A stretch of 42,726 nt of DNA from [Clostridium] aminophilum (GCF_900101295.1 NZ_FOIL01000028.1:1-42726), one strand, 5' to 3'; shown: positions 17,379-25,830, counted from the first letter of the stretch. Translations and numbers: made by a program. The notes: a model not told the origin generated them from the letters alone.

Positions 17379-18707
17379 TTATGATTCCGAAGCTTCGGCG
17401 ACAATCTCTGCCATCCTGCGCATATTTTCCGGAGAAATAACCCGATCCAGAAGGGCAATGAACTCTTTATACTCTGCACGAACCGCTGCTTTGCAGACGA
17501 TCACGCAGTCATCCACATCATTCAGATCGTAAATCTTCTGAACGCCCTGCATCGCCACGTCCGCATTCGCATTGCGGTCTCCGTCCAGCATAGAAAACGA
17601 CATGAGGAATGTGGACAGCACATTATCTTTCTTTTTGTTTGCATGCAGAAGGATCGACGCGTAGCGTACCGCATCCTTCATTCTTCCCTCTGCCTTAAAG
17701 CACGAGAAGGAAAGCATTTCATAGACCAGTTCAAGATGTGATATGGCATCCCGTCCCGTCGCATTCTGATCTCCGTTCAAAAGATTCAATACCCTTTCGA
17801 GATAAGGAATCGCCTTGTCAAACTCGCATTTCCGGAAATAATCTTTCCCAAAAAGATAATCAAAATCTGCATCCCGAGGGCAGTTTTTGACTGCAAAATG
17901 ATAATACTTCTCCGCTTCCTCATAATCGCGCTTGTCAATCAGGTTTCCGATCAGCGTTTCGAGGGTCCATATCGGCCGGTCGCCAAACGGAACCGGCTCT
18001 CCATACAGTTCAATGGATTTTCGGTAGGCGTCGCTCGCCTCTTCTTTCTTTCCCCGAATCATCAGTTCGTCGCCAAGGTAACCGTACATATCGGCATTGT
18101 CCGGATCTTTTTCCAGTGTTTTTTTGATAATATCGAGGTTACGGTTGGCATCGATTTTTTCCTGAAGCACTTCCGCCATATATCCCGTATGGAAGATATT
18201 CATACGTTCTTCCGGATAATAGCCCTTCAGTCCGGCCGGACAGTGAAGCTGCTCATGAATTGCGCCTTCATAACGGATGCCGCAGTGGTTTTTAAACAGG
18301 CGGGTCTGCGGAATCTCCTCCCGAATCCCTCCGTCACTGTTCAGATTCAGAATATAGCCGACAATGCAGTTCACCTTCATTTTCTCTGCCTGCCGGATTT
18401 CATCCATGACCCGTTTCGCCGTCACTTCATCGAAATACTCATCCGCATCCAGGATCGCGATCCAGTCACCGGAAGCGTGCTTTATGGCAAAATTCTTTGC
18501 CGCCGCAAAGTCGTTGATCCAATCAAAATGGAGGACCGTAGCCCCCATCTTCTTTGCAATCTCCACCGTCCGATCGGTGCTTCCCGTATCGACGACAATC
18601 TGCTCATATAAAAAATCTTTTCCCCAGGTCAGAGCGCGCTCAATGTTTTTTTCTTCATTTTTCGTAATCATGACCTGCGAAAGCCGTAATGCCAGTTTTC
18701 TTCCCAT
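17379..18707 (-). CDS. SunS-like GT2 glycosyltransferase with TPR repeats
   Basis: A 442-residue protein that opens the glycan operon. The GT2 domain (residues about 10-190) shows MITKNEEKNIERAL, the VDTGSTDRT loop (39-47), DFAAAKNFA and the DxD motif DADE (87-90). The rest has helix-pair TPR-like repeats (for example DNADMYGYLGDELMIRGKKEEA and the YYHFAVKNCP region). GT2 plus TPR enzymes of this type glycosylate proteins directly (SunS, flagellin transferases). Sitting next to flagellin, it is the best candidate for attaching the first sugar to flagellin. The ATG at 18707 follows AAGGGG by nine bases. Confidence 0.85.
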   Translation of the reverse strand: MGRKLALRLSQVMITKNEEKNIERALTWGKDFLYEQIVVDTGSTDRTVEIAKKMGATVLHFDWINDFAAAKNFAIKHASGDWIAILDADEYFDEVTAKRVMDEIRQAEKMKVNCIVGYILNLNSDGGIREEIPQTRLFKNHCGIRYEGAIHEQLHCPAGLKGYYPEERMNIFHTGYMAEVLQEKIDANRNLDIIKKTLEKDPDNADMYGYLGDELMIRGKKEEASDAYRKSIELYGEPVPFGDRPIWTLETLIGNLIDKRDYEEAEKYYHFAVKNCPRDADFDYLFGKDYFRKCEFDKAIPYLERVLNLLNGDQNATGRDAISHLELVYEMLSFSCFKAEGRMKDAVRYASILLHANKKKDNVLSTFLMSFSMLDGDRNANADVAMQGVQKIYDLNDVDDCVIVCKAAVRAEYKEFIALLDRVISPENMRRMAEIVAEASES

Positions 18708-18775
18708 TGAAACATCCCCTTTTTGCGATAATAACGAAAATCGACCTCTAATTATCTTCGACATTTTTTAAGCTG

Positions 18776-18803
18776 ATTATAAGTTAACCATCATAAAAAT
18801 CAA
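18776..18803 (-). promoter_or_regulatory. Sigma-A promoter of the glycan island
   Basis: Reading leftward: TTGATT (18803-18798), a 16-base spacer, TATAAT (18781-18776). It lies about 70 bases ahead of the first island gene and past the flagellin terminator, so the island has its own housekeeping promoter. No other promoter of this quality was noticed in the 17 kb downstream. Confidence 0.65.
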
Positions 18804-18877
18804 AGGGTGACGGCTTTTATAAATATCGTAAGATGATAATGTCATAGAAAAAACCGAAAAACCATCTCACTCACAGA

Positions 18878-18939
18878 AGAACAAAGTCCGCGGAGCGTTT
18901 TTTTCATAGGGAATTTCGGAGAAATTTCCTATAAAAAAA
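18878..18939. repeat. Structured repeat, copy A
   Basis: Shares AGAACAAAGTCCGCG, then GAGCG plus a T tract, then a hairpin with the apical sequence ATTTCGGAGA, with a second copy at 31073-31158. In this copy the stem is 11 bp with one mismatch (18906-18916 with 18922-18932), bounded by seven Ts and seven As, so it could terminate transcription in both directions. It lacks a 14-base segment present in copy B. Confidence 0.6.
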
Positions 18940-18968
18940 GGGGCGCACCCCATATGGAATGCGTCCCC
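18933..18968 (-). terminator. Intrinsic terminator of flagellin
   Basis: In the flagellin direction a GC-rich hairpin (18968-18940; GGGGACGCA pairing with TGCGCCCC with a bulge and an ATAT loop) is followed by seven Us (18939-18933). It lies 38 bases after the flagellin stop and separates flagellin from the glycan island. Confidence 0.85.
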
Positions 18969-19005
18969 GAAAAATCGTATTGTGTTCCAGCGTTTTCTCT
19001 GAAAA

Positions 19006-20262
19006 TTATCTGAGAAGGCTGAGAACGCCCTGTCCGGACTGGTTTGCCTGAGAAAGCATGGACTGTGCAGCCTGGGAAAGGATGTTGTTCTTCTGGTAAG
19101 CTGCGATCTCCTTCGCCATGTCTGTGTCACGGATTCTGGACTCAGCAGCTGTGGTGTTCTCAGAAGTTACTGCAAGGTTGTTGATGGTGTGCTCAAGTCT
19201 GTTCTGCTTTGCACCGAGCTCTGCACGGTAGTCAGAAACGTGGTTGATTGCCTTCTGGATGTTGCTTACAACCTGATTTGCTCTCTCGGTCGGATCTGCA
19301 TCGGTCTCTGCACCGATCTGCAGGTACTCTGCACCGTCATACTTATCCTTCGCGCTCATATCAGTTGCACGAACGCCGTCGTATGCGTCAAGCTGTCTGT
19401 TGTATGCGGTCTTAAGAGCGGTGTTGGAACCAAACTCTGCTGCTGCAGTACCGTCTGTCTTCGGGGTAACCGAAGTGGATGTGCTTGCAGAACCGTCTGC
19501 ATTCAGGTTCTCTGCCTTAACGTAGGTTCCTGCGGAAGCCATGCCGGAAACGTTTGCAGTTACCTTTACATAGCCGGCGCTCTCGAGAGCCTTAACCTGG
19601 ATCTTCTCAACTGCGTTGTTCTGTGCAGTGGTGGAAGTTCCTGCCATCTCCTTAACCTTTGCAAGAGCAGAAGCGGTAGAGATCTGACCCTTTGCTGCGT
19701 TTGCAGTACCGTCGTCTGCAACCTTGATCTTGTCAAGATCCTTGAAGATACCGGATACAGTCATATCCTGACCCTTCAGCTTCAGTGTCTCACCCTTGGT
19801 CGCACCGATCTGCATGGTCATGGAATCTACCTGACCTTCCTCACGGCTCTGTGCCAGCGGCTTGATATCATTGTAATCGGTGTTGTTTGCGATACGGTTG
19901 ATCTCGTTGCCGAGCTCATCAAGCTCCTTCTGGATGGAATCACGGGATGTTGTGTTGTATGTGCCGTTTGCAGCCTGAGTTGCAAGGGTTGTCATACGCT
20001 GCAGCATGCTGTGAGTCTCAGTAAGAGCACCTTCCTCTGTCTGGATCAGACCGATTGCATCGTTTGCGTTTGCCTGTGCCTGATCAAGGCCGTTGATCTT
20101 GGATCTCATTGCCTCGGAAATAGCAAGGCCAGCTGCATCATCCGCTGCACGGTTGATACGGAAACCGGAAGACAGCTTCTCAAGGTTCTTGTTCAGAGAA
20201 GTGTTGTTGGTGTTGAGCTGTCTGTAAGAGTTGGTAGCTGCCATATTGTGCTGAATAACCAT
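19006..20262 (-). CDS. hag: Flagellin
   Basis: A 418-residue flagellin, the filament subunit exported by the flagellar type III system. The conserved N-terminal D0/D1 (MVIQHNMAATNSYRQLN, LSSGFRINRAADDAAGLAIS) and C-terminal D1/D0 (DTDMAKEIAAYQKNNILSQA, ending LSLLR) are intact. The centre, about residues 150-330, is variable, low in bulky residues and rich in Ser, Thr and Ala (STSTSVTPKTDG), giving many possible O-glycosylation sites. A strong AGGAGG lies seven bases before the ATG. It has its own sigma-D promoter, a GGA-rich leader and a terminator. It heads the glycan island physically, which suggests that its own product is the acceptor. Confidence 0.97.
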   Translation of the reverse strand: MVIQHNMAATNSYRQLNTNNTSLNKNLEKLSSGFRINRAADDAAGLAISEAMRSKINGLDQAQANANDAIGLIQTEEGALTETHSMLQRMTTLATQAANGTYNTTSRDSIQKELDELGNEINRIANNTDYNDIKPLAQSREEGQVDSMTMQIGATKGETLKLKGQDMTVSGIFKDLDKIKVADDGTANAAKGQISTASALAKVKEMAGTSTTAQNNAVEKIQVKALESAGYVKVTANVSGMASAGTYVKAENLNADGSASTSTSVTPKTDGTAAAEFGSNTALKTAYNRQLDAYDGVRATDMSAKDKYDGAEYLQIGAETDADPTERANQVVSNIQKAINHVSDYRAELGAKQNRLEHTINNLAVTSENTTAAESRIRDTDMAKEIAAYQKNNILSQAAQSMLSQANQSGQGVLSLLR

Positions 20263-20361
20263 AGATTACCTCCTAAATTTACCTTCTACCGGAACCTCCC
20301 TGTCCCGATCCCGGATCCCGTAAAGCATGGAACCCGGCGGTGTAATACTTGTTTTATTTTA
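20263..20361 (-). promoter_or_regulatory. Flagellin 5' leader with CsrA-type GGA sites
   Basis: A leader of about 100 bases carrying five GGA triplets, at 20318-20316, 20311-20309, 20305-20303, 20299-20297 and 20273-20271, the last inside the ribosome site. CsrA binds GGA, and in Bacillus subtilis it represses hag by covering the ribosome site until FliW removes it. Both genes are in this window. Confidence 0.65.
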
Positions 20362-20369
20362 CTTTATTA

Positions 20370-20396
20370 TCATCGGCTCTTGGAAAATATATATAA
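20370..20396 (-). promoter_or_regulatory. Sigma-D promoter of flagellin
   Basis: Reading leftward: TTAT (20396-20393), 15 bases, GCCGATGA (20377-20370). The -10 is close to the sigma-D/FliA consensus GCCGATAA, although the -35 is weaker than TAAA. The predicted start gives a leader of about 100 bases. Confidence 0.75.
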
Positions 20397-20423
20397 GCTT
20401 TTTTTCGTGAGCTTTTTGAAATC

Positions 20424-21932
20424 TTATCTTCCTCTCTTATGGAACAGCTCTCCGAAGGAACGGAACGGGGACTCTGTGGTCAATGTCTCACGGATGATAT
20501 TCTCAATCGACGTCTTCGCATTCTCATTCTTCAGGTTGTCCACGAGATCGAGAAGCGCGATCTGATCTTCCATCTGCAGTGACTTCGTGCTGTACTTATT
20601 CACGAGTTCTTTCACATTTCCGTATGCCTTGGCAACGGACAGATTCTTGTTGCTCGCAAGCAGCGCATTCATCTCGGTGACATACTCCTGGCGGAGACTG
20701 ATGGCCAGCGCCTGAAGTTCGTATTCGCGAAGTCTCTCCGGGAAGACGACGTCACAGATGGCTTCACCGCTCTCTCCGTCTTTCCAGTGATACTGCTGCT
20801 TCAGCATCTCAATCGCATGTTCTTTTCCGTAATAATAGAGATCCCTCTGCGCAACCTCAACGACAATGCCGGTTTCCATCTCCGGCACCATGTTTTTCAG
20901 AAGCGTCTTATCCATAAACGGAACCTTCAGGAGATTGATTCCGGCATTCTGCTGCGGCAGCGCGCGGACAGCATCCGCGTAGACATCGATCTTGCTCTGC
21001 GGCATACGGTATTTTGCCTCATCAATGGCCAGCTCGATGATCGCTTTGCGGATAACATCCCGACTCATGCGGCGCTTATTGCCGACCCGGTTTACTCCGG
21101 CCGCATGCTCCAGCCACTGTGCCTCAAGAAGCTGCTCCCTCGTCGTCATCTGATGATTGGCCAGAACCGACGCCTTGTGAATCACAGAAGACCGGTCATC
21201 GTTGATCAGAGCCAGACAGTGCGACGGCTTTGCGCCAATGATGCCGACACCGATCAGCGCAGCGCTCGGATCCTGGCGGATCTGATTCTGGATCTCGGCA
21301 TTGTTCCAGAAGGCATAATTATTATCCTTCAGATGGATCTCTTTAAAATGAATGTTCTTATACTTTGCATACGCGTCACGCAGAATGCGGACCGCTTCTT
21401 CATTATAAATAGAACTCAGGGTGAAATAGATATCCACTCTCTTTCCGCTGTGCATATCGGAATTAAAATCCGACAGAACAGAGGATTTCGTATCCGTTCC
21501 AATCGACTCCTCGAGACTGTCCAGATCAACATCGATGGACGGACGGTTTCGGATATACGCATACAGATCGTATTCATTGGTTGGAATCTTAATGGTCTCC
21601 GCGCCGTTTCTTCTGGCTCTTCCGATATCGTCGGTGACCATCTTCATCATATGAAACAGTTCATTCTGATCCGATACGCTGTCGGGAATCCCACAGGAGA
21701 TCAGTTTGATGTTTTCCCCGTCTTTCCTGCGTACAAGAATGGATACTTCGTCTTCATTTTTCCGGTTGCGGTATTCGACCTGATCAGATCGCCCCAGTTC
21801 CGCAATAACCTTTCCCGATATGGACTGCAGGGTGAGCTTGCTGTCTTCCTCCGGCTCCTCGTCCGGCTCGTCCTCCATGATGTCTGCCTCGTACTCGGTT
21901 GCCCCATTTAAAAACTTCTTAAAAAACCCCAT
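20424..21932 (-). CDS. Unrecognised 502-residue flagellar-locus protein
   Basis: I do not recognise this family. It begins MGFFKKFLNGATEYEA, followed by an acidic run around residues 20-32. No signal peptide or transmembrane segment is visible, so it is probably cytoplasmic. The middle contains an alpha/beta-like stretch (SAALIGVGIIGAKPSHCLAL, then LINDDRSSVIH) and the last 130 residues look helical. It lies between flagellin and the flagellar transglycosylase on the same strand, 145 bases after the latter, where no terminator or clear promoter is seen. It is therefore probably co-transcribed with the ylqG-ylqH group. A role in filament assembly, export or flagellin modification is a guess from position. 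Confidence 0.6.
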   Translation of the reverse strand: MGFFKKFLNGATEYEADIMEDEPDEEPEEDSKLTLQSISGKVIAELGRSDQVEYRNRKNEDEVSILVRRKDGENIKLISCGIPDSVSDQNELFHMMKMVTDDIGRARRNGAETIKIPTNEYDLYAYIRNRPSIDVDLDSLEESIGTDTKSSVLSDFNSDMHSGKRVDIYFTLSSIYNEEAVRILRDAYAKYKNIHFKEIHLKDNNYAFWNNAEIQNQIRQDPSAALIGVGIIGAKPSHCLALINDDRSSVIHKASVLANHQMTTREQLLEAQWLEHAAGVNRVGNKRRMSRDVIRKAIIELAIDEAKYRMPQSKIDVYADAVRALPQQNAGINLLKVPFMDKTLLKNMVPEMETGIVVEVAQRDLYYYGKEHAIEMLKQQYHWKDGESGEAICDVVFPERLREYELQALAISLRQEYVTEMNALLASNKNLSVAKAYGNVKELVNKYSTKSLQMEDQIALLDLVDNLKNENAKTSIENIIRETLTTESPFRSFGELFHKRGR

Positions 21933-22077
21933 ATCGATCGGTCCTGCCTTTCTTGTCTTCGGTAATGCACCGATATTTAGCCTTTTTTCCCCACCATTCG
22001 AATGTCAGTAGAATTCCGTCGGATCTCCCCACCATCATATCAGATTTTTCCCGATTCGCCTACTGCATCCCGTGATT

Positions 22078-23145
22078 TCAGATCGCACTGAATCCACTGT
22101 CGCTGTCTCCGAAATCGCCGATACTTCCGCTTGCCTTCATCAGCATCTGCATTCGAAGAATCTCCACCATACTGGAATATGCTTTTGCATCCAGTTTCTG
22201 TGTCGATCCGTCCCCCGTACCGTTCTGCGCTGACATGGCAAAAAGAGACATCAGCGACGCATTGATATCATTTCCGCCGAGTCCGGAGGACAACAGCATG
22301 GACTGAACATCACCGAAGCTTGATCCGATGCCGAGCATATCGGCACTCGCCGCGGAATATGAGGACGATCCCTTCACATATCCGGCAGAGATCTCGCCGC
22401 CGTTCAGCTTGGACATGATTGTGCGGACATAGTTCTGTGTCTCTTTATATGGAGGAATTCCATTGTATTTTTCCACCGCATTCGGTCCGGCATTATAGGC
22501 CGCAAGCGCCTTTTCAATGTTTCCGCCGAATCGCTGAAGCTGCTGTGCAAGATACTTTGCTCCTCCCATGATATTCTGTTCTGCATCAAACGGGTCCCGG
22601 ACGCCAAGGCTTCTCGCGGTTGCCGGCATGAGCTGCATGACGCCCATTGCGCCGGCCTTGGATACTGCCGTCGGATTGAAACTGGATTCCTGATTCGCCA
22701 CCGCTTTCAGAAGCTTGGTGGAAAGTCCCGTCGCGGATGCGGCGCGCTCGAACATCTCATCCATCGAAGTGGTCCGGTCAATATGGCTCGCCGAACGGAA
22801 GAGATCCTGCGTCATCGTTCCGGTAAGCCCGGTAGAATTGTTCTTTCGGACGGAAGTTCCGGCCGAAAGATATTGTTTCTGTGATGCTGACGTCCCCGAT
22901 GTCTTCTTCTGTCCTTCCAGCGGAAGAGATGTCTTCACCGCCTTTGTTGCGGAATCCGTCTTCTTCACCGCACTGACCATCTGCTGAAAGGTCGCAGACG
23001 AGCTTCCGGACGAAACCGCAGCTTCATTCCGGGTCCCCCCGCCGGTATTGCGGATCACCCTGGTATTCTCGTTCAGAATCCTCGTGTCCAGACTTCTTCC
23101 TTTTCCGGTGTTATTCAGTTCCGTAATGGATTCCATGAGTCCCAT
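22078..23145 (-). CDS. SLT-type lytic transglycosylase, flagellar
   Basis: A 355-residue protein with a C-terminal-half lytic transglycosylase domain (residues about 130-255). The catalytic Glu is in NQESSFNP (E153), followed by AGAMGVMQLMPATA and ALAAYNAGPNAV. The first 120 residues are a low-complexity Ser/Thr/Lys-rich stretch and the last 100 are Ser/Gly-rich. There is no signal peptide or lipobox, unlike general cell-wall transglycosylases, which suggests export through the flagellar secretion route in the manner of FlgJ. It cleaves peptidoglycan, presumably to let the rod through. GGAGG precedes the ATG and overlaps the end of ylqH. Confidence 0.85.
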   Translation of the reverse strand: MGLMESITELNNTGKGRSLDTRILNENTRVIRNTGGGTRNEAAVSSGSSSATFQQMVSAVKKTDSATKAVKTSLPLEGQKKTSGTSASQKQYLSAGTSVRKNNSTGLTGTMTQDLFRSASHIDRTTSMDEMFERAASATGLSTKLLKAVANQESSFNPTAVSKAGAMGVMQLMPATARSLGVRDPFDAEQNIMGGAKYLAQQLQRFGGNIEKALAAYNAGPNAVEKYNGIPPYKETQNYVRTIMSKLNGGEISAGYVKGSSSYSAASADMLGIGSSFGDVQSMLLSSGLGGNDINASLMSLFAMSAQNGTGDGSTQKLDAKAYSSMVEILRMQMLMKASGSIGDFGDSDSGFSAI

Positions 23146-23148
23146 CGA

Positions 23149-23787
23149 TTATCTTCCTCCGTCTTCCACTTTCGTGCCGTCCGCGCGATAGCGCTGCGGC
23201 TTCCATGCCACTTCCGAAGGTTCCTTCTCTTTTTTCTCATTCCGTTCTGCCGGCACTTTCTGAATCACGGATGCCGCGGCCGCTGCTGCGATCTCTACCG
23301 CCGCTTCCTCCGACGAAAGGCCGCTCTTTGCCGGATTGACCGGCCTGTCACCGGTCCGCATCGCCCGCTCATTGCCCTTTGCCGCCGCCTGTTCTGCCAG
23401 GATCTGTCCCTCTGCCAGAGCGGTACCGACGGAAGCGAAACCATTCTCACCGGCAACACCGCCGTTTTCCGCATTCTCAGCTGTTTCTGCCTTGACCGGA
23501 TTCCCGTTTGCGTCTTTGGATGCTCCAAAGCCCAGAAAATAAACATAGATCTCGACGATCGCCTGGAAAAGTTCTCGCGGTATCTCAGCCCCCATCTTCA
23601 GCTGGGTGAGAAGGGATGCAAGAGAATCGTCTTCATAGACCGGAACGCCGGCGCGCATGGCGGCCTCGGTGATCCGCTCCGCGGTATATCCCATGCCGGA
23701 AGCGACAATAACCGGTGCTCCGTTTTTTTCCGGATCGTATTTCAGCGCTGCGGCTCTCTGCTTCTGAACCGACTCAAACTGTGACAT
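23149..23787 (-). CDS. ylqH: FlhB C-terminal-like protein (YlqH/EscU family)
   Basis: A 212-residue protein whose first 90 residues match the cytoplasmic C-domain of FlhB, the flagellar export switch: ALKYDPEKNGAPVIVASG, then VPVYEDDSLASLL and IPRELFQAIVEIYVYFL. It begins just after the position of FlhB's NPTH autocleavage site and lacks FlhB's membrane helices. This is the YlqH type of stand-alone switch domain. The last 120 residues are Ala/Glu-rich and low-complexity, longer than in typical YlqH. Its start overlaps the ylqG-like stop by 14 bases, the same gene pair as in Bacillus subtilis. It probably interacts with export-gate or hook-length proteins. Confidence 0.85.
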   Translation of the reverse strand: MSQFESVQKQRAAALKYDPEKNGAPVIVASGMGYTAERITEAAMRAGVPVYEDDSLASLLTQLKMGAEIPRELFQAIVEIYVYFLGFGASKDANGNPVKAETAENAENGGVAGENGFASVGTALAEGQILAEQAAAKGNERAMRTGDRPVNPAKSGLSSEEAAVEIAAAAAASVIQKVPAERNEKKEKEPSEVAWKPQRYRADGTKVEDGGR

Positions 23788-25177
23788 TGATTCCTCTTTC
23801 TTTCTCCCGGATCTCCGGGAATACCTGATCTACTCTGAGATCTCTGACTTTTTCCGCCACCTGCAGACTGTTGATTCGCAGGCCGTTTCTCTTGACAATC
23901 TCACTCACCTGCCGGTTGACATTGCTGTACTGTTCTTCCAGTGTGCCCGGAACAAAGAGCTGCATATCGAGAGCGCCCTTTTCCATATACGCAACCAGTT
24001 CAAAACTTCCAACTTTCTGGATGGTGAATTTGACAAATATCTTCTTTCCGGATCCTTCCGAATTCCTGTCGCGGTGCGCGTCCGGATCAATCCACATCTC
24101 AGAAACGACATTCTTATCCTGATATCGAAACGGCACCAGCATATGAAGCAGCGGCATATAGACGCTCTGATTCATCAGAAGATGCTTCATAACCTGCTGC
24201 GCACGGTCGGCGCTGTCAGCTCCGCCCTCGCCTCTGGCACCCCTCTCGAGGACATCGGCGATCAGTTTTGATATGGGCTGTCCTTGCTGCTTCTGCAGTT
24301 CTTCCTTTAGCTTTGCGTATTCTGCCTCCGGCTCATCTTCAAAAAACAGTCCGAAATCACCGTACCGCATCAGTCTCTTGAACAGTGCGTCCAGATCATC
24401 ACTGTCTCCGTTCTCGTATTTCACGGCATAGAGCGAAAAAAGAACGCTTGCCGTCCGGATCGGTCCGTAATTGTGGGTTCTGGAAATATATTTTGACAGG
24501 AACGGAATAACCTGACTGTTCAGAATCTCCGTATTCTTCTTCGTATCGCCCGCCGGTGCGTCCCAGTCCATCTGTTCCAGAACGTCTTCCAGATCGCCGC
24601 GGACAGAGGGAAGCATCAGATTGCGGATATCCTCACCGAGATTCTTCATCTGTTCCAGATGATGCGGTCCTTCCGCCATACTGCTGTACTGCTGAATAAA
24701 ACGCAGAATATTGCTTCGCATGACCGGAGACATATCGTCTTTCATCATCTTCCGGATCGCATCAAAAAAACCGCCCTTGAACATCACCTGCGTCTTCTGC
24801 TGATCGTCGATGTATTTCGCAATCTCATCCGCGCTGTTCATCGTCAGCTCTGAATAGAGCGTATCCATCAGCTCCGCAAACTGCGGAGTGATCTCCGATG
24901 CCTGAAGCTGTGTATCCGCTCCGAACAGAAGATTGGCCAGCTGCTTCGAAATCTCCGCGCTCTCGCCCAGTTTCGTCAGGAAGTTCTGGTAATTGCTCGC
25001 AAAATCGACTCCACCGCCGGAAGCACCGTTTTGAGCTCCGTTTTCCTTTCCGGCAACGCCGGTGACCGCGTCGGGCCCCTGCGGAAGTATGACGTTAGGC
25101 GATTTGATATTAAGATCGTTTTTTATCTGCTGCGTTTTGCTGACGCCAGGCTCGGTCACTTGTAAGATGTTCGGCAT
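23774..25177 (-). CDS. ylqG: YlqG/FliK-like flagellar protein
   Basis: A 467-residue protein assigned to the YlqG group mainly by its position before ylqH. The C-terminal domain (residues about 360-455: VKFTIQKVGSFELVAYMEKG, then LRINSLQV) resembles the hook-length-control domain of FliK, which contacts FlhB's C-domain to switch export specificity. The middle is helical and unlike anything I can name. The ATG at 25177 has GGAG five bases upstream and begins the acceptable core; an upstream in-frame ATG would add an unlikely 20-residue leader. It is first in a leftward operon driven by a sigma-D-like promoter. Confidence 0.72.
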   Translation of the reverse strand: MPNILQVTEPGVSKTQQIKNDLNIKSPNVILPQGPDAVTGVAGKENGAQNGASGGGVDFASNYQNFLTKLGESAEISKQLANLLFGADTQLQASEITPQFAELMDTLYSELTMNSADEIAKYIDDQQKTQVMFKGGFFDAIRKMMKDDMSPVMRSNILRFIQQYSSMAEGPHHLEQMKNLGEDIRNLMLPSVRGDLEDVLEQMDWDAPAGDTKKNTEILNSQVIPFLSKYISRTHNYGPIRTASVLFSLYAVKYENGDSDDLDALFKRLMRYGDFGLFFEDEPEAEYAKLKEELQKQQGQPISKLIADVLERGARGEGGADSADRAQQVMKHLLMNQSVYMPLLHMLVPFRYQDKNVVSEMWIDPDAHRDRNSEGSGKKIFVKFTIQKVGSFELVAYMEKGALDMQLFVPGTLEEQYSNVNRQVSEIVKRNGLRINSLQVAEKVRDLRVDQVFPEIREKERGINVTV

Positions 25178-25227
25178 ATCCACTCCATAAAAAATGTAAA
25201 CTGATACATTTCGTCTTATCTGTTTTA

Positions 25228-25255
25228 TTATCGACATTTATTAGAGAAATTATTA
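25228..25255 (-). promoter_or_regulatory. Sigma-D-like promoter of ylqG operon
   Basis: Reading leftward: TAAT (25255-25252), 16 bases, GTCGATAA (25235-25228). It is 50 bases ahead of the ylqG start. The -10 is identical to the flgK box. Confidence 0.6.
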
Positions 25256-25359
25256 GCTTTTCCACGTCGATATTTTATACTATTATATAATGTCATTTTT
25301 TCTTTGTAATGTTTTTTCGAAAAATCCCAGTTATTTTTTAATATTTATTTTTATGATTC

Positions 25360-25386
25360 TTATATCGTGGTAAAATGAGTCGATAG
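25360..25386 (+). promoter_or_regulatory. Sigma-D-like promoter of flgM
   Basis: TTAT (25360-25363), 15 bases, GTCGATAG (25379-25386), the same -35 and spacing as the flagellin and chemoreceptor boxes. An overlapping TAAAAT (25371-25376) preceded by TGG could be an extended -10 for sigma-A, so flgM may be read by both. A 6-bp hairpin (25397-25402 with 25411-25416) lies in the leader. Confidence 0.5.
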
Positions 25387-25447
25387 ATAGTATGCAGAGA
25401 CTAATTTTTCAGTCTCGAGTGTTTTACTTATCAGGGGGAGGTATCCT

Positions 25448-25771
25448 ATGGATATCAATTTAAGAACAGCGCAGGTCGCGAGAGCGGCCAGTCATTCCGT
25501 AACTTTGAAACCCGTATCAAAAGCTGCATCCGAAACCGTTCGCGAGAAGGATACTCCGGTTTCCGGCGCATATGATACTGTTACCATTTCCAAAAAAGCC
25601 AAAGCATCTGACAGCGATTTCGTAAACGGCCTCGTTCGTCAGGTTAAAGAGCAGATCAGCCGTCCGGTATCATCCGATCGCGTTGCTGAACTGAAAGAAC
25701 TCTATCAGAGCGGCCAGTATGAGCCGGACAGCAGACGGATTGCCGAGAAACTTCTCGGATATTTCGGCTGA
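25448..25771 (+). CDS. flgM: Anti-sigma-28 factor FlgM
   Basis: A 107-residue FlgM, which holds sigma-D/FliA inactive until it is exported through the finished hook-basal body. The N-terminus is disordered-looking. The C-terminal helices that bind the sigma factor are seen in DFVNGLVRQVKEQI and RVAELKELYQSGQYEPDSRRIAEKLL. GGGGGAGG precedes the ATG. It leads flgN, flgK, flgL, fliW and csrA, as in Bacillus. Confidence 0.93.
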   Translation: MDINLRTAQVARAASHSVTLKPVSKAASETVREKDTPVSGAYDTVTISKKAKASDSDFVNGLVRQVKEQISRPVSSDRVAELKELYQSGQYEPDSRRIAEKLLGYFG

Positions 25772-25830
25772 TTGTGCAGGATTCCGGCATTCCGGTCAAA
25801 ACCGCATGCCGTACATATTGAGGGCGAATA

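Noticed and set aside
19189-20565. Cys/Leu-rich 458-codon frame antisense to flagellin
   Set aside because: Its composition is an artefact of flagellin's codon pattern; flagellin is certain.
25266-25273. Plus-strand GTCGATAT as a second sigma-D -10 for flgM
   Set aside because: No matching -35 at 15 bases; the box at 25379-25386 fits better.
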